DNA of 64,000 nt from NCBI RefSeq assembly GCF_002261425.1, contig NZ_NEVJ01000003.1, positions 682,001 through 746,000 on the forward strand, in the 5' to 3' direction. The notes below the pieces were generated by a model. It did no database searches, had not been told where the DNA came from, and saw nothing but the letters and a program-made list of their open reading frames with translations. This stretch comes from Bordetella genomosp. 9 (lineage in GTDB: Bacteria; Pseudomonadota; Gammaproteobacteria; Burkholderiales; Burkholderiaceae_B). Shown here piece after piece: positions 8,059 to 16,666 of this stretch. Position 1 is the first letter of the stretch; each line of letters starts with the position of its first letter. A program made the position numbers and the translations under genes.

Positions 8059-8472
8059 ATGAAACATACCCGCATCCGCACCTTCAACACCAAGGCCACC
8101 TACCCCGAACAGAACCTGGACAACGACCTGTGCCAGGCCGTGGTCGCGCGCGGCAGCACCGTCTTCCTGCGCGGGCAGATCGGCCAGAACCTGGACACCT
8201 CCGAAAGCGTCTGCATCGGCGACGCGGCCGGACAGGCCGAGCAGGCCATGTCCAACATCGCCATGCTGCTGAAGGAAGCGGGCGGGGAACTGGAACACAT
8301 CTGCAAAATCACCATCTACATCATCGATCCGCGCTACCGCGAGCCGGTTTACCGCGTGGTCGGCCGCTGGCTGAAGGGCGTGTTCCCGGTGTCCACGGGG
8401 ATCGTGGTGTCCGCGCTGGCCCGCCCCGAATGGCTGGTGGAAATCGACGCCACCGCCGTCATTCCGGACTGA
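8059..8472 (+). CDS. RidA/YjgF family enamine/imine deaminase-like protein
   Basis: 137-residue RidA-family protein. Characterised members hydrolyse reactive enamine/imine intermediates made by PLP enzymes or amino-acid oxidases; others do related imine chemistry. The conserved Arg lies in SALARPEWLVEI and the acidic residue follows in the same strand. The ATG at 8059 starts the family's usual N-terminus; an upstream ATG at 7972 adds a Pro/Arg-rich tail with no family similarity. It is followed 18 bases later by the DUF1028 gene and lies divergent from the AMDase-like operon, which suggests that a nitrogen-containing acid is being degraded. Confidence 0.88.
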   Translation: MKHTRIRTFNTKATYPEQNLDNDLCQAVVARGSTVFLRGQIGQNLDTSESVCIGDAAGQAEQAMSNIAMLLKEAGGELEHICKITIYIIDPRYREPVYRVVGRWLKGVFPVSTGIVVSALARPEWLVEIDATAVIPD

Positions 8473-8490
8473 CATCACCGGAGTTCCGAC

Positions 8491-9162
8491 ATGACCTTCT
8501 CCATCATCGCGCGCTGCCCGCGCTCGGGCCAGTTCGGCGCGGCCGTTTCGTCGTCGTCGCCCGCCGTGGCGGCGCGCTGCATCCGCGCGCGCGCCGGCGT
8601 CGGCGCCGCCGTCAGCCAGAACATCACCGACCCGGCGCTGGGCCCGGCCGCCCTGGACCTGATGGAGGCCGGCCGCACGCCGGAACAGGCGCTGGACGAA
8701 CTCCGGCAACGCCCGTACATCGACTATCGCCAGCTCATGGCCATCGACGCCACGCACGCGCCGGCGATCCATACCGGCGCAAGCTGCCTGGGCACCATTT
8801 CCAGCATCGCCGGCCAACACGCCGCCTGCGCGGGCAATATGCTGGCCACGCTGGACGTTCCGCGCGCCATGCTGGCCGCCTTCGAGCAGGCCCAGGGCTC
8901 GCTGGCCGAACGCCTGATGCAGGCCCTGCTGGCCGGCGAGGCCGCCGGCGGCGAGGAAGGCCCGGTCCACTCGGCGGGGCTGCTGGTGGTTGCCGACCTG
9001 CCCTGGCCCATCGTCGACCTGCGGCTGGACTGGATGGAAGCCGGCCCCATCGAAGCGCTCCACGATGCCTGGAAAGTCTACGAACCGCAGGTGCAGGACT
9101 ACATCACGCGGGCCCGCGACCCGCGCGCCGCGCCCAGTTTCGGCGTACCCGGCGACCTCTGA
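8491..9162 (+). CDS. DUF1028 family protein (Ntn-hydrolase-like)
   Basis: 223-residue protein of the DUF1028 family, recognised by MTFSIIARCPRSGQFGAAVSS at the start, SQNITDPALGPAAL, and YRQLMAIDA. The fold resembles Ntn hydrolases, and genes of this family often sit beside RidA and amidohydrolase or deacylase genes, but I know of no firmly established reaction. Here it lies between RidA and a LysR gene, with an ArgE-like deacetylase beyond, which suggests a role in hydrolysing an amide or handling an imine-bearing intermediate. Confidence 0.88.
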   Translation: MTFSIIARCPRSGQFGAAVSSSSPAVAARCIRARAGVGAAVSQNITDPALGPAALDLMEAGRTPEQALDELRQRPYIDYRQLMAIDATHAPAIHTGASCLGTISSIAGQHAACAGNMLATLDVPRAMLAAFEQAQGSLAERLMQALLAGEAAGGEEGPVHSAGLLVVADLPWPIVDLRLDWMEAGPIEALHDAWKVYEPQVQDYITRARDPRAAPSFGVPGDL

Positions 9163-9221
9163 CGCGGGCCGGCGCGATTCCCGCATGGCGCAAGCGCGCA
9201 TCGCTGGTAAGGTTGAGCCTG

Positions 9222-9246
9222 CGCCCCCCGGCAACCCCGGGGGGCG
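9222..9246. other. GC-only hairpin between DUF1028 and LysR genes
   Basis: Perfect 10-bp arms CGCCCCCCGG and CCGGGGGGCG around a 5-base loop, starting 60 bases after the DUF1028 stop and ending 28 bases before the LysR start. There is no T-run on either strand, so it is not a classical intrinsic terminator; it may pause transcription, damp LysR translation, or protect the upstream mRNA end. Confidence 0.45.
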
Positions 9247-9274
9247 GCCCGATCCCGTTGCCTAGACCCGGACC

Positions 9275-10252
9275 ATGCTCAATCGCATTTCCCTGCGCCA
9301 GATGGAGTACTTCGTCGCGACCGCCAAGCACGGCAGCATCGCCGCGGCGTCCGCGCAGATCCACATCTCGCCGCCCTCGATCTCGGCCGCCATCGCCCAT
9401 ATCGAAACCGAACTGAGCGTCCAGCTCTTCGTGCGGCATCCCTCCAAGGGGCTGGCCCTGACCATCCTGGGCGCGCAGGTCATGCAGGAATGCGAAGAGC
9501 TGCTGGAGCGCGCGTCGCGCCTGTATGAAATCGCCTCGGTATCCAGCGACACCCTGCAGGGCGTGCTGCGGGTCGGCTGCTTCCAGTCGCTGGCCGCGAT
9601 GATCGCGCCCGAGGTGATCTACGGGTTTTCGCGGGCGTTCGAGAAGGTCGAACTGCATATGGTCGAAGGCGACCAGCAGGAGATGATCAACCGCCTGCAT
9701 ACGCTGGAAATCGACATGGCCATCACCTACGACCTGCAGCTGGGCGAGGAGATGAACTTCGAAACGCTGGCCCATCTGCCGCCGCACGTGCTGGTCAGCG
9801 AATTGCACCCCCTGGCCCAGCAGATCGCCGTCACGCTGGACGAGCTGGCCGCGCAACCCATGGTGCTGCTGGACCTGCCCATGAGCCGCGAGTACTTCAT
9901 GTCGCTGTTCGCCAAGGCCGGCCTGGAGCCGAACGTCGTGGCGCGCTCGCGCTCGGAAGACGTGGTCCGCTCCATGGTCGCCAACGGCATCGGCTACGCC
10001 CTGTTCAACGTGCGCCCGAAATCCACCCAGTCGCTGGACGGCAAGCGGCTGGTGCGCCTGCGCCTGGCCGGCGAGCACCGGCCCATGCTGCTGGGGCTGG
10101 CCACCTACAAGCCCTTGAAGCCCTCGCGCCTGACGCAGGCCTTCATGCAGCGCTGCCGCTCGTACATCTCGGACCAGTACATACCGGGCATGAGCGCGGG
10201 CAGCTTTTTCGATCCCTATATCCCGGGCGAGGGCGAGCCGCCGCTGCGGTGA
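9275..10252 (+). CDS. LysR family transcriptional regulator
   Basis: 325-residue LysR-type regulator: an N-terminal winged helix-turn-helix (RQMEYFVATAKHGSIAAASAQIHISPPSISAAIAHIE, about residues 6-42) and a substrate-sensing domain from about residue 90. It lies inside the plus-strand group RidA, DUF1028, LysR, deacetylase and is the nearest regulator to both copies of the 44-bp element, so it is the best candidate to control the two ABC operons as well. That link is inference only. Confidence 0.92.
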   Translation: MLNRISLRQMEYFVATAKHGSIAAASAQIHISPPSISAAIAHIETELSVQLFVRHPSKGLALTILGAQVMQECEELLERASRLYEIASVSSDTLQGVLRVGCFQSLAAMIAPEVIYGFSRAFEKVELHMVEGDQQEMINRLHTLEIDMAITYDLQLGEEMNFETLAHLPPHVLVSELHPLAQQIAVTLDELAAQPMVLLDLPMSREYFMSLFAKAGLEPNVVARSRSEDVVRSMVANGIGYALFNVRPKSTQSLDGKRLVRLRLAGEHRPMLLGLATYKPLKPSRLTQAFMQRCRSYISDQYIPGMSAGSFFDPYIPGEGEPPLR

Positions 10253-10279
10253 GCCCGCGTCCCCGCCGACCGACATACC

Positions 10280-11482
10280 ATGAGCCCATCGATGAGCAAG
10301 CCCGCCCCCACCACCAGCCTCGACCTGCTGCGCGAACTGATCGCCTTTCCCTCGGTCACGCTGACACCCAATGCCGACCTCATGGCGCGCGTGCGCGAGC
10401 TGCTGGGCGCGGCCGGCATCGATTCCATGCTGGTGCCGGACCCGGACGACGACAGCCGCTGCAACCTGTTCGCCACCGTCGGGCCGCGCGACCTGCCCGG
10501 CGTGATGCTCTCCGGCCACACCGATGTCGTTCCCACCAAGGGCCAGCCCTGGACCACGCCGCCTTTCGAGGCCACGGAAAAGGACGGCCGCCTGTACGGG
10601 CGCGGCAGCTCGGACATGAAGGGCTTCGTCGCCTGCGCGGTCATGGCCATGATCCACGCCGCCCGCCGTCCCCTGCGGCGCCCCCTGCACCTGGCCCTGT
10701 CCTTCGACGAGGAAATCGGCTGCGTCGGCGTGCGCCACCTGATCCGCGCCCTGGCGGACATGCGCCCCGCGCCTGCCCTGGTCATCGTCGGCGAACCCAC
10801 GCTGATGAAGATCGGCACCGGCCACAAGGGCAAGGCGGCCTACCGCGCCCTGTGCTGCGGCCAGGCGGGCCACTCGGGCCTGGCGCCTCGTTTCGTCAAC
10901 GCCATCCACACGGCGACCGACCTGGTCGCCGCCCTGCGCGACGTGCAGCGCGACCTGAGCGTCAGCGGCCCGCGCGAAGACGGCTACGCCATTCCCTACT
11001 CGACGATCCACGCGGGGACGATACGCGGGGGCACGGCCCTGAACATCGTGCCGCAGGAATGCGAAGTGAACTTCGAGATCCGCAACGTGATGGAAGACGA
11101 TCCCGCCGACATCCTGGCTCGCGTGCTGGAACGCACGCAGGCCCGGATGCGCGAAGCCCAGGCCCTGCCCGACGCCGTGCCGCCCCGGGTCGATCTCGTC
11201 AACGCCTACCCCGGCCTGTCCACGGCGGAGGACACGCCCGCCGTGCGCCTGCTGGCGTCGCTGCTGCCCGAGGGCACCGCGCGCACCAAGGTCGCCTTCG
11301 GCACCGAAGGTGGCCTGTTCCGCCAGCAATGGGACGACACGCCCGTGCTGGTGTGCGGTCCCGGCAGCATCGAGGTTGCGCACAAGGCCGACGAATACGT
11401 CGAGATCGCCCAGATCGACGCCTGCGATGTGATGATGGCGCGGTTGACGGACTATCTGTGCATTAATGAATCATTATCCTGA
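10280..11482 (+). CDS. M20 family acetylornithine deacetylase-like peptidase (ArgE-like)
   Basis: Zinc-dependent M20 hydrolase of about 400 residues that removes an N-acyl group from an amino acid. Metal and catalytic residues are visible in LSGHTDVVPTKGQPW, GRGSSDMKGF, FDEEIGCVGV and GEPTLMKIG, followed by the lid/dimerisation domain and a C-terminal EGGLFRQQW metal-ligand region. The start may be 10280 or the second ATG at 10292. No arginine-biosynthesis genes are nearby; the context (RidA, DUF1028, LysR) suggests a catabolic N-acyl amino acid instead. Its stop lies in AT-rich DNA leading into the hipBA operator region. Confidence 0.87.
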   Translation: MSPSMSKPAPTTSLDLLRELIAFPSVTLTPNADLMARVRELLGAAGIDSMLVPDPDDDSRCNLFATVGPRDLPGVMLSGHTDVVPTKGQPWTTPPFEATEKDGRLYGRGSSDMKGFVACAVMAMIHAARRPLRRPLHLALSFDEEIGCVGVRHLIRALADMRPAPALVIVGEPTLMKIGTGHKGKAAYRALCCGQAGHSGLAPRFVNAIHTATDLVAALRDVQRDLSVSGPREDGYAIPYSTIHAGTIRGGTALNIVPQECEVNFEIRNVMEDDPADILARVLERTQARMREAQALPDAVPPRVDLVNAYPGLSTAEDTPAVRLLASLLPEGTARTKVAFGTEGGLFRQQWDDTPVLVCGPGSIEVAHKADEYVEIAQIDACDVMMARLTDYLCINESLS

Positions 11483-11487
11483 TCTAT

Positions 11488-11503
11488 GACTCATTAATAC
11501 TAC
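11488..11503. promoter_or_regulatory. outlying half-site of the hipBA operator
   Basis: GACTCATTAATACTAC, which differs at two positions from the half-site GACTCATTAATAGTAC at 11580-11595. It lies just downstream of the deacetylase stop, 77 bases from the main operator. HipB-type repressors commonly bind several spaced operators and bend the DNA between them, so this is probably an auxiliary site. Confidence 0.5.
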
Positions 11504-11579
11504 AATTTCTGCTGGATATTCTGGCCGAAGCGGCGTTTCGGGGTCTCCGGCCCTGGTTTTGCGTGAATTTCGCACCGGC

Positions 11580-11626
11580 GACTCATTAATAGTACATACC
11601 CCGTTGAAAAGTACTATTATTGAGTC
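11580..11626. promoter_or_regulatory. hipBA operator/promoter, inverted repeat
   Basis: Arms GACTCATTAATAGTAC (11580-11595) and GTACTATTATTGAGTC (11611-11626) are inverted repeats with one mismatch in 16, spaced by 15 bases. The right arm touches the hipB ATG at 11627. TATTAT at 11615-11620 could be the -10 box, which would place the transcript start at or next to the ATG; with no Shine-Dalgarno visible, a leaderless mRNA is plausible. Binding of HipB here would shut off its own operon. Confidence 0.65.
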
Positions 11627-11971
11627 ATGAAGAAGAAGATCGAACCCAGCTTCGATGCCGCCGAGGCCCTGGCCCGCCTCGGCGAAAACCTGCGCACCGC
11701 CCGCCTGCGCCGCACCGAGACCGAAGCTGCGCTGGCCGCCCGCCTGGGCGTATCCCGCTCGACGATCGTGCGCCTGGAAAAAGGCGACGGCGGCGTCTCG
11801 GCCGCGCTGCTGGTGGAAGCGCTGCTCCAGTACGGATTCGATGAACAGGTCTTCGCGCTGGCCGATCCGCAACAGGACAAGGTGGGGCTGCGCCTGGATG
11901 CCGTACGCCGGCCCGTCCGCGGCTCCCGCAAGGCCGCGCAGGCGCATCGTGCCGACCCCGCCAAGCTATAG
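11627..11971 (+). CDS. hipB: HipB-like antitoxin, XRE-family helix-turn-helix protein
   Basis: 114-residue DNA-binding antitoxin. The XRE/HipB helix-turn-helix is around residues 24-66 (LAARLGVSRSTIVRLEKGD), followed by a basic C-terminal tail (RRPVRGSRKAAQAHR). It lies 10 bases before hipA, the standard order of the module. The family binds its own operator and holds HipA inactive. The gene begins directly at the end of an inverted repeat with no obvious ribosome site. Confidence 0.88.
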   Translation: MKKKIEPSFDAAEALARLGENLRTARLRRTETEAALAARLGVSRSTIVRLEKGDGGVSAALLVEALLQYGFDEQVFALADPQQDKVGLRLDAVRRPVRGSRKAAQAHRADPAKL

Positions 11972-11981
11972 CGCGACGGCC

Positions 11982-13295
11982 ATGAAGAACCGCAAGGACA
12001 AAGAGGTCGAAGCCGAGCTCTACGTCTACGTCGACATCCGCGGCGAAGCCGTGCTGTGCGGCCTGCTTACCCTGGACGATGCCGGCGAGGACCGCTTCTT
12101 CGCGCAGTTCACCTATGTGCAGTCCTATGTGAACGACCCGCGCGCCTTCCCGCTGGACCCGCTGAACCTGCCCCTGATCGACACCAGTACGACCTTCAGC
12201 ACCACCAGCCGCTATGAAACCCTGGGCGCGATCTTCGACGCCGCGCCCGACGCCTGGGGCCGCAACGTCATGCGCATGGACAACGCCGGCGCCCGCGTGC
12301 CGGAAGACGAGGTCCTGCTGAAAGGCCGCGGCATGGGCGTGGGCGCCCTCTTCTTCAGCGCGCGGCTGCTGACGCCGAACATGCGCAAGGTGTACCGCCT
12401 GCCTGAAATCACGCAGGTGGAATCGCTGACGGACCTGATCGCCGATATCGACCAGGGCATCAAGCCCAAGGGCCTGTACCGCGACCTGCTGGGCAGCTCG
12501 TGGGACATCGGCGGCGCGCGCCCCAAGACCATCGTGCGGGATGAACACGGCGAAATGTGGATCGCCAAGTTTCCGCGCCGCGGCGAATCCTACGACCGGC
12601 AGCGCGTGGAATACGCCAACCTGCGCATGGCCCGCGACATCGGCCTGAACGTGCCGGAAATCCGCCTGGTGGACACGCACCTGGGCGCGGTGCTGCTGAC
12701 GCACCGCTTCGACCGCGGCCTGCTGCCCGCCCGGGACGCCACCGGGCCGGTGGTGGCGCGGCGCCATTTCCTGAGCGGCGCGGCGCTGATCAGCCCGTCG
12801 GTGCAGATCGGCAAGCGCGAGCTGGACGGCCCGCGCGGCAAGGCGACATACTCCTATGCGCGCCTGGCCGACGTGGTCCGCCGCGTGTCGTCCAATCCCA
12901 TCCACGACCTGAAGGAACTGTACGCGCGCATGATGCTGAACGTGGCCGTCCACAACACCGACGACCACCTCAAGAACATCGGTTTCCTGAAGGACGAAGA
13001 CGCCGATACCTACCGGCTCGCGCCGCTGTTCGACGTCACCACGCAGGAAGGCTCGGCCAGGCATTATCTGCACGTCGGCGCGCAGGGGCGGCTGAGCTCC
13101 TTCGAGAACTGCCTGACCGAATACCGCCGCTTCGGCCTGCGCGGCGAAGAAGCCGCGCGCTCCATCCTCGACCACGTACGCGCGGTGGTCGCGCGGCGCC
13201 GGGCTTACTACGAGCAGGCCGGCATGACGCCCGGGGAAATCGAGCGGATCGAATCATCGCTGTCGGCCTGGCATGCCGGCAACGCCGAGCCGTAA
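11982..13295 (+). CDS. hipA: HipA-like serine/threonine kinase toxin
   Basis: 437-residue HipA-family kinase. The best-known member phosphorylates glutamyl-tRNA synthetase, stopping translation and causing persistence. The glycine-rich loop lies around WDIGGARPKTIV, the catalytic motif is HNTDDHLKN (about residue 325), and the metal-binding segment is YRLAPLFDVT. All key residues look intact, so the toxin should be active. The ATG at 11982 gives the usual family length; longer upstream starts in this frame overlap hipB. Target not predictable from sequence. Confidence 0.9.
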   Translation: MKNRKDKEVEAELYVYVDIRGEAVLCGLLTLDDAGEDRFFAQFTYVQSYVNDPRAFPLDPLNLPLIDTSTTFSTTSRYETLGAIFDAAPDAWGRNVMRMDNAGARVPEDEVLLKGRGMGVGALFFSARLLTPNMRKVYRLPEITQVESLTDLIADIDQGIKPKGLYRDLLGSSWDIGGARPKTIVRDEHGEMWIAKFPRRGESYDRQRVEYANLRMARDIGLNVPEIRLVDTHLGAVLLTHRFDRGLLPARDATGPVVARRHFLSGAALISPSVQIGKRELDGPRGKATYSYARLADVVRRVSSNPIHDLKELYARMMLNVAVHNTDDHLKNIGFLKDEDADTYRLAPLFDVTTQEGSARHYLHVGAQGRLSSFENCLTEYRRFGLRGEEAARSILDHVRAVVARRRAYYEQAGMTPGEIERIESSLSAWHAGNAEP

Positions 13296-13367
13296 GCCTT
13301 CGGCGGGCCGGACGCTACACTTGTCGGCCTTGCCGGCATCTGCACCGGCACATCGGGGGAGCAAAAA

Positions 13368-14258
13368 ATGAGTGGCCTGGATATACCAGCCCTGAAAATA
13401 TTCGTCGCGGCGGTCGAGGAAAAAAGCCTGTCCAAGGCGGCCGAGCGGCAATGCCTGGTCACGTCCGCGGCCAGCAAGCGCGTCGCGGAAATGGAACGGC
13501 ACCTGAACCGAGTGCTGCTGCACCGCCACGGCAGGGGCGTCGAGCCCACGCCCGCCGGCATGCTGCTGTACCAACGCGCCAAGGCCATCCTGCGCAGCCT
13601 GCAACTGGCCGAAGCGGCCGTGGAAGGCTACGCGGTGGACGGCATGGCCAAGATCCGCCTGGCCAGCGTGCCGTCGCCCATCCTGGTCATGCTGCCCGCG
13701 CAGATCGGCCGCTACCTGCGGGCCAACCCGAGGATCAGCGTGGACCTGCTGGAGTGCTACAGCTACGAGATCCCGCGCATGGTGGCGGAAGACCGGGCCG
13801 ACATCGGCATCTACCATGGCCGCCATCCCGCGCCGGGCGTCCTGTCCTATCCCTATATCCGCGATCGCGTCGGCCTGGTGGTGCCGCTGGGGCATCCCCT
13901 GGCCCGCCGCCAGGCAGTCCACCTCGAAGACGCGGTCGACTACGACCTGGTGGGATACTTTCCGCGCCATTCCTTCGACCAGTTCCTGGCCTATGTGGAC
14001 CAGTCGGTGTCGCGGCCGCCGAACGTCCGGCTGCAGGTGTCCAACTTCGAAGCGCGTTGCCGCATGGTGCAGGAAGGCCTGGGCCTGGCCGTGCTGCCGG
14101 AAGCCATCGCCAGCAAATACCTGGTCGATATGGGGCTGGCATGGCTGCGGCTGGAAGACGAATGGGCCGAACGGCAGTTCTACATCTGCGTGCGGCACAT
14201 ACGCGATCGGGACAAGGCGGTCGACGAGTTGGTGGACGTGCTGCGGCCGGCGGAATAG
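13368..14258 (+). CDS. LysR family transcriptional regulator
   Basis: 296-residue LysR regulator with an N-terminal helix-turn-helix (LDIPALKIFVAAVEEKSLSKAAERQC then a recognition helix near SAASKRVAEME) and a C-terminal effector domain. A GGGGGAGC Shine-Dalgarno precedes the ATG. It is convergent with the Fe-alcohol dehydrogenase/Bug operon (14310-16443), which is its likely target together with the divergent aldehyde dehydrogenase at 16667. The helix-turn-helix (ERQCLVTSAAS) departs somewhat from the common LysR consensus. Confidence 0.9.
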   Translation: MSGLDIPALKIFVAAVEEKSLSKAAERQCLVTSAASKRVAEMERHLNRVLLHRHGRGVEPTPAGMLLYQRAKAILRSLQLAEAAVEGYAVDGMAKIRLASVPSPILVMLPAQIGRYLRANPRISVDLLECYSYEIPRMVAEDRADIGIYHGRHPAPGVLSYPYIRDRVGLVVPLGHPLARRQAVHLEDAVDYDLVGYFPRHSFDQFLAYVDQSVSRPPNVRLQVSNFEARCRMVQEGLGLAVLPEAIASKYLVDMGLAWLRLEDEWAERQFYICVRHIRDRDKAVDELVDVLRPAE

Positions 14259-14309
14259 CGCGCCGCCCGGCGGGCCGCGCGCCCCCGGTCGCCATGCGCA
14301 TGGCGCGGC

Positions 14310-15437
14310 TCAATACGCGGCCCGCAGCAGCGCCAGGTAATCCTGCTTGTCCAGCGGCCGCGGATTGGTCTTGTGGGCATTATCGGCCAGCGACGCGTCG
14401 GCAATGGCGTCGAATATGCGCTCGTCCACGCCCAGCGCCTGGAGCCCGGGCGGCAGGCCCAGGCGCCGGTTCAGGTCCAGGAAGACCTGCCGCAGGTCCG
14501 CGTCGTCGGGCAGGCCCATGGCCTGGCGCAGCGGCGGCAGCTTGTCCGCCAGCCACTCGCGGTTGTAGCCGATCACGTGCGGCAGCAGGATGGCATTGAG
14601 CGTGCCGTGATGGTGGTTCAGCGCGCCCAGCGCATGGGACATGGAATGCACCGCGCCCAGCCCTTTCTGGAAACAGATGGCGCCTTCCAGCGCGCCCATC
14701 ATCATGTGCCAGCGGCCTTCGCGATCGCCGCCGTCTTCGGTGACGCGCTCGATGTGGGCGTAGACCCGCTTCAGGCCATCCAGCGCGATGGCGTCGGCCG
14801 GCGGATTCACGGTGGGCGAGCAGAAGGTTTCGACGCAGTGCGTCAACGCGTCCATGCCGGTCGCGGCCGTCATGTAGCGCGGCAGGCCCAGGGTCAGCTC
14901 GGGATCGCAGATCGCCGCCTTGACGACGTTCGGACACCCTACCCCGGCCTTGATGCCGTTGCGGAAAATGATCACCGCCGAGCGGCCGACTTCGCTGCCG
15001 CTGCCCGACGTGGTGGGCAGCACGACCAGCGGCGGCGTATCGGCCACCGGGCGCGGCTTGGCGTGGCGATTGCAGTATTCCCACAATGGCGCCGGATCGC
15101 CGCACATCACCGCGATCGCCTTGGCCAGGTCCAGCGAGGCTCCCCCGCCGATCGCGACGATCCCGTCGCACTGCTCACGCACGAACATGGCGTGGCCGGC
15201 TTCCACCGCGTCTTCGGTCGGGTTGGCCGGCGTGTCGTCGAATACCGCAGGCTGGCGACCGCCCGTGGCCACCGCGCCCAGAGGCTCGATCGCCATCGCG
15301 AAGACGCCCGCCGCGATCAGCCCCTTGTCGGTCACGAACATGGGGCGTTTCACGCCGTTGCGCGCCAGCTCGCCGGGCAATTCGCGCCGGCTGCCGTAGT
15401 CGAAGTGCACTTTGGTCAGGAACTGGAGGATGGACAC
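14310..15437 (-). CDS. iron-containing (group III) alcohol dehydrogenase
   Basis: 375-residue NAD(P)-dependent alcohol dehydrogenase of the Fe-ADH superfamily. The dinucleotide motif is GGGASLDLAKA (Ala for the usual Ser/Thr), the cofactor loop TTSGSGSEVG, and metal ligands are in the segments CDPELTL, MDALTHCVE, GAVHSMSHALG and HHHGTLNA. It is the second gene after the Bug receptor (22 bases apart) and lies close to a divergent aldehyde dehydrogenase. An alcohol or hydroxy acid is probably taken up, oxidised to an aldehyde here and to an acid by the neighbour. Confidence 0.9.
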   Translation of the reverse strand: MSILQFLTKVHFDYGSRRELPGELARNGVKRPMFVTDKGLIAAGVFAMAIEPLGAVATGGRQPAVFDDTPANPTEDAVEAGHAMFVREQCDGIVAIGGGASLDLAKAIAVMCGDPAPLWEYCNRHAKPRPVADTPPLVVLPTTSGSGSEVGRSAVIIFRNGIKAGVGCPNVVKAAICDPELTLGLPRYMTAATGMDALTHCVETFCSPTVNPPADAIALDGLKRVYAHIERVTEDGGDREGRWHMMMGALEGAICFQKGLGAVHSMSHALGALNHHHGTLNAILLPHVIGYNREWLADKLPPLRQAMGLPDDADLRQVFLDLNRRLGLPPGLQALGVDERIFDAIADASLADNAHKTNPRPLDKQDYLALLRAAY

Positions 15438-15459
15438 GCGGCTTGCTCCCTGGTGAAAC

Positions 15460-16443
15460 TCAATTCAACGACACGCCGGCCTGCTTGATCGCCACGTCCC
15501 ATTCGGCCAGCTCCTTGTCGATGCGCTGCTGGAATAGCTTCGGGCCTTCGGAGATGATGACCGAGCCCAGCATGGTGGTCAGCTGTTCCTGGACGGCGGG
15601 CCGCGCGGCGATCTCGGCCAGGTCGGCGTGGATCTTCTCGACGACCTTGGGCGGCGTGCCGGCCGGCGCCAGGAATCCGTACCAGGTGGCGATGTTCACG
15701 CCCTTCACGCCCAGTTCGTCCAGCGACGGCACGTCGGGCAACTGCGGCACGCGCTTGTCGTAGGTAATGGCCAGCGCGCGGATCTTGCCCGCCTTGATCT
15801 GCGGCAGCGCGGAGCTGAGCGTGGCGAAGGACATATCGACGGTGCCGCCCATCAGGTCGGCGATCGCGGGCGCGGCGCCCTTGTACGGCACGTGCAGAAT
15901 GGACGTGCCGGTCTTCTGGCTGAACAGGACGCCCGCCAGGTGCGGCGTGCCGCCGTTGCCCGAGGACGCATAGGTGTATTTGCCGGGATTCTGCTTGAGC
16001 ACCTGCAGGAACTCCTGGAAGTTCTTCGCCGGGAAGCTGTCGCGCACCACCAGCACATTGGGGGCCAGCGCCAGCAGCGCGATGGGGGCGAAGTCCTTGG
16101 ACGTATCGAACTGCATGCCCTTGTACATCGCCGGGTTCATCGTATGGTTGCCCAGGGCCACCAGCAGCGTATAGCCATCCGGCGCGGCCTTCGCGACGTA
16201 GTTCGTGCCGATCAGCGCGTTGGCGCCGGCCTTGTTCTCGATGACGACCGGCTGGCCCCACTTCTTGGACAGTTCCTGGCCGAACAGGCGCGCGAAGGGA
16301 TCGGCGGAGCCGCCGGCGGGGAAGCCGACGACCACCGATACGGGACGGTCAGGGTAATCGGCCGAAGCCGGTGCGGCCGATGCCAGGCTGGCCAGCGCCG
16401 CCGCGGCGGCAAAGAAATGCTTGAGCGTCCAGGACGGGCCCAT
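15460..16443 (-). CDS. Bug/TctC-type periplasmic receptor
   Basis: 327-residue member of the Bug (TctC) family of periplasmic binding proteins that capture carboxylates and small acids. The signal peptide is [20 protein letters not shown]; the family pattern follows as [34 protein letters not shown] and a C-terminal ADLAEIAA region. The ATG at 16443 has GGAGA six bases upstream; another ATG lies at 16455. No TctA/TctB membrane genes accompany it, which is usual for Bug genes. Transcribed ahead of the Fe-ADH gene. Confidence 0.92.
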   Translation of the reverse strand: MGPSWTLKHFFAAAAALASLASAAPASADYPDRPVSVVVGFPAGGSADPFARLFGQELSKKWGQPVVIENKAGANALIGTNYVAKAAPDGYTLLVALGNHTMNPAMYKGMQFDTSKDFAPIALLALAPNVLVVRDSFPAKNFQEFLQVLKQNPGKYTYASSGNGGTPHLAGVLFSQKTGTSILHVPYKGAAPAIADLMGGTVDMSFATLSSALPQIKAGKIRALAITYDKRVPQLPDVPSLDELGVKGVNIATWYGFLAPAGTPPKVVEKIHADLAEIAARPAVQEQLTTMLGSVIISEGPKLFQQRIDKELAEWDVAIKQAGVSLN

Positions 16444-16666
16444 GAGTGTCTCCATTTTGTTCTGGTTATGCGGCGCCGGCCTGCTGGCGGCGTCCGTGGC
16501 GCCCTGTGCTGCGGGTCAGGCGCCAGACAAGATTATGGGCAGCCCGGCGCGGACTGCATTGAAATTTTGGAACACCGCAGTTCTCTTACGGGCAAAAGTC
16601 TTGGCACCCCGCGCTGATACGATAGCCCGTCGCATCGCAGGCGCTGCGGAACAACAGGAGACAACG

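Noticed and set aside
9222..9246. Intrinsic terminator
   Set aside because: Strong stem but no T-run on either strand; listed only as a hairpin.
9104..11383. 759-codon minus-strand open frame under the LysR and ArgE-like genes
   Set aside because: Antisense shadow of two clear genes; no recognisable domain.
12557..14599. 680-codon plus-strand open frame over hipA and the next LysR gene
   Set aside because: Out of frame with two well-supported genes and made of Arg/Gly/Pro/Ala-rich sequence typical of shadow frames in GC-rich DNA.
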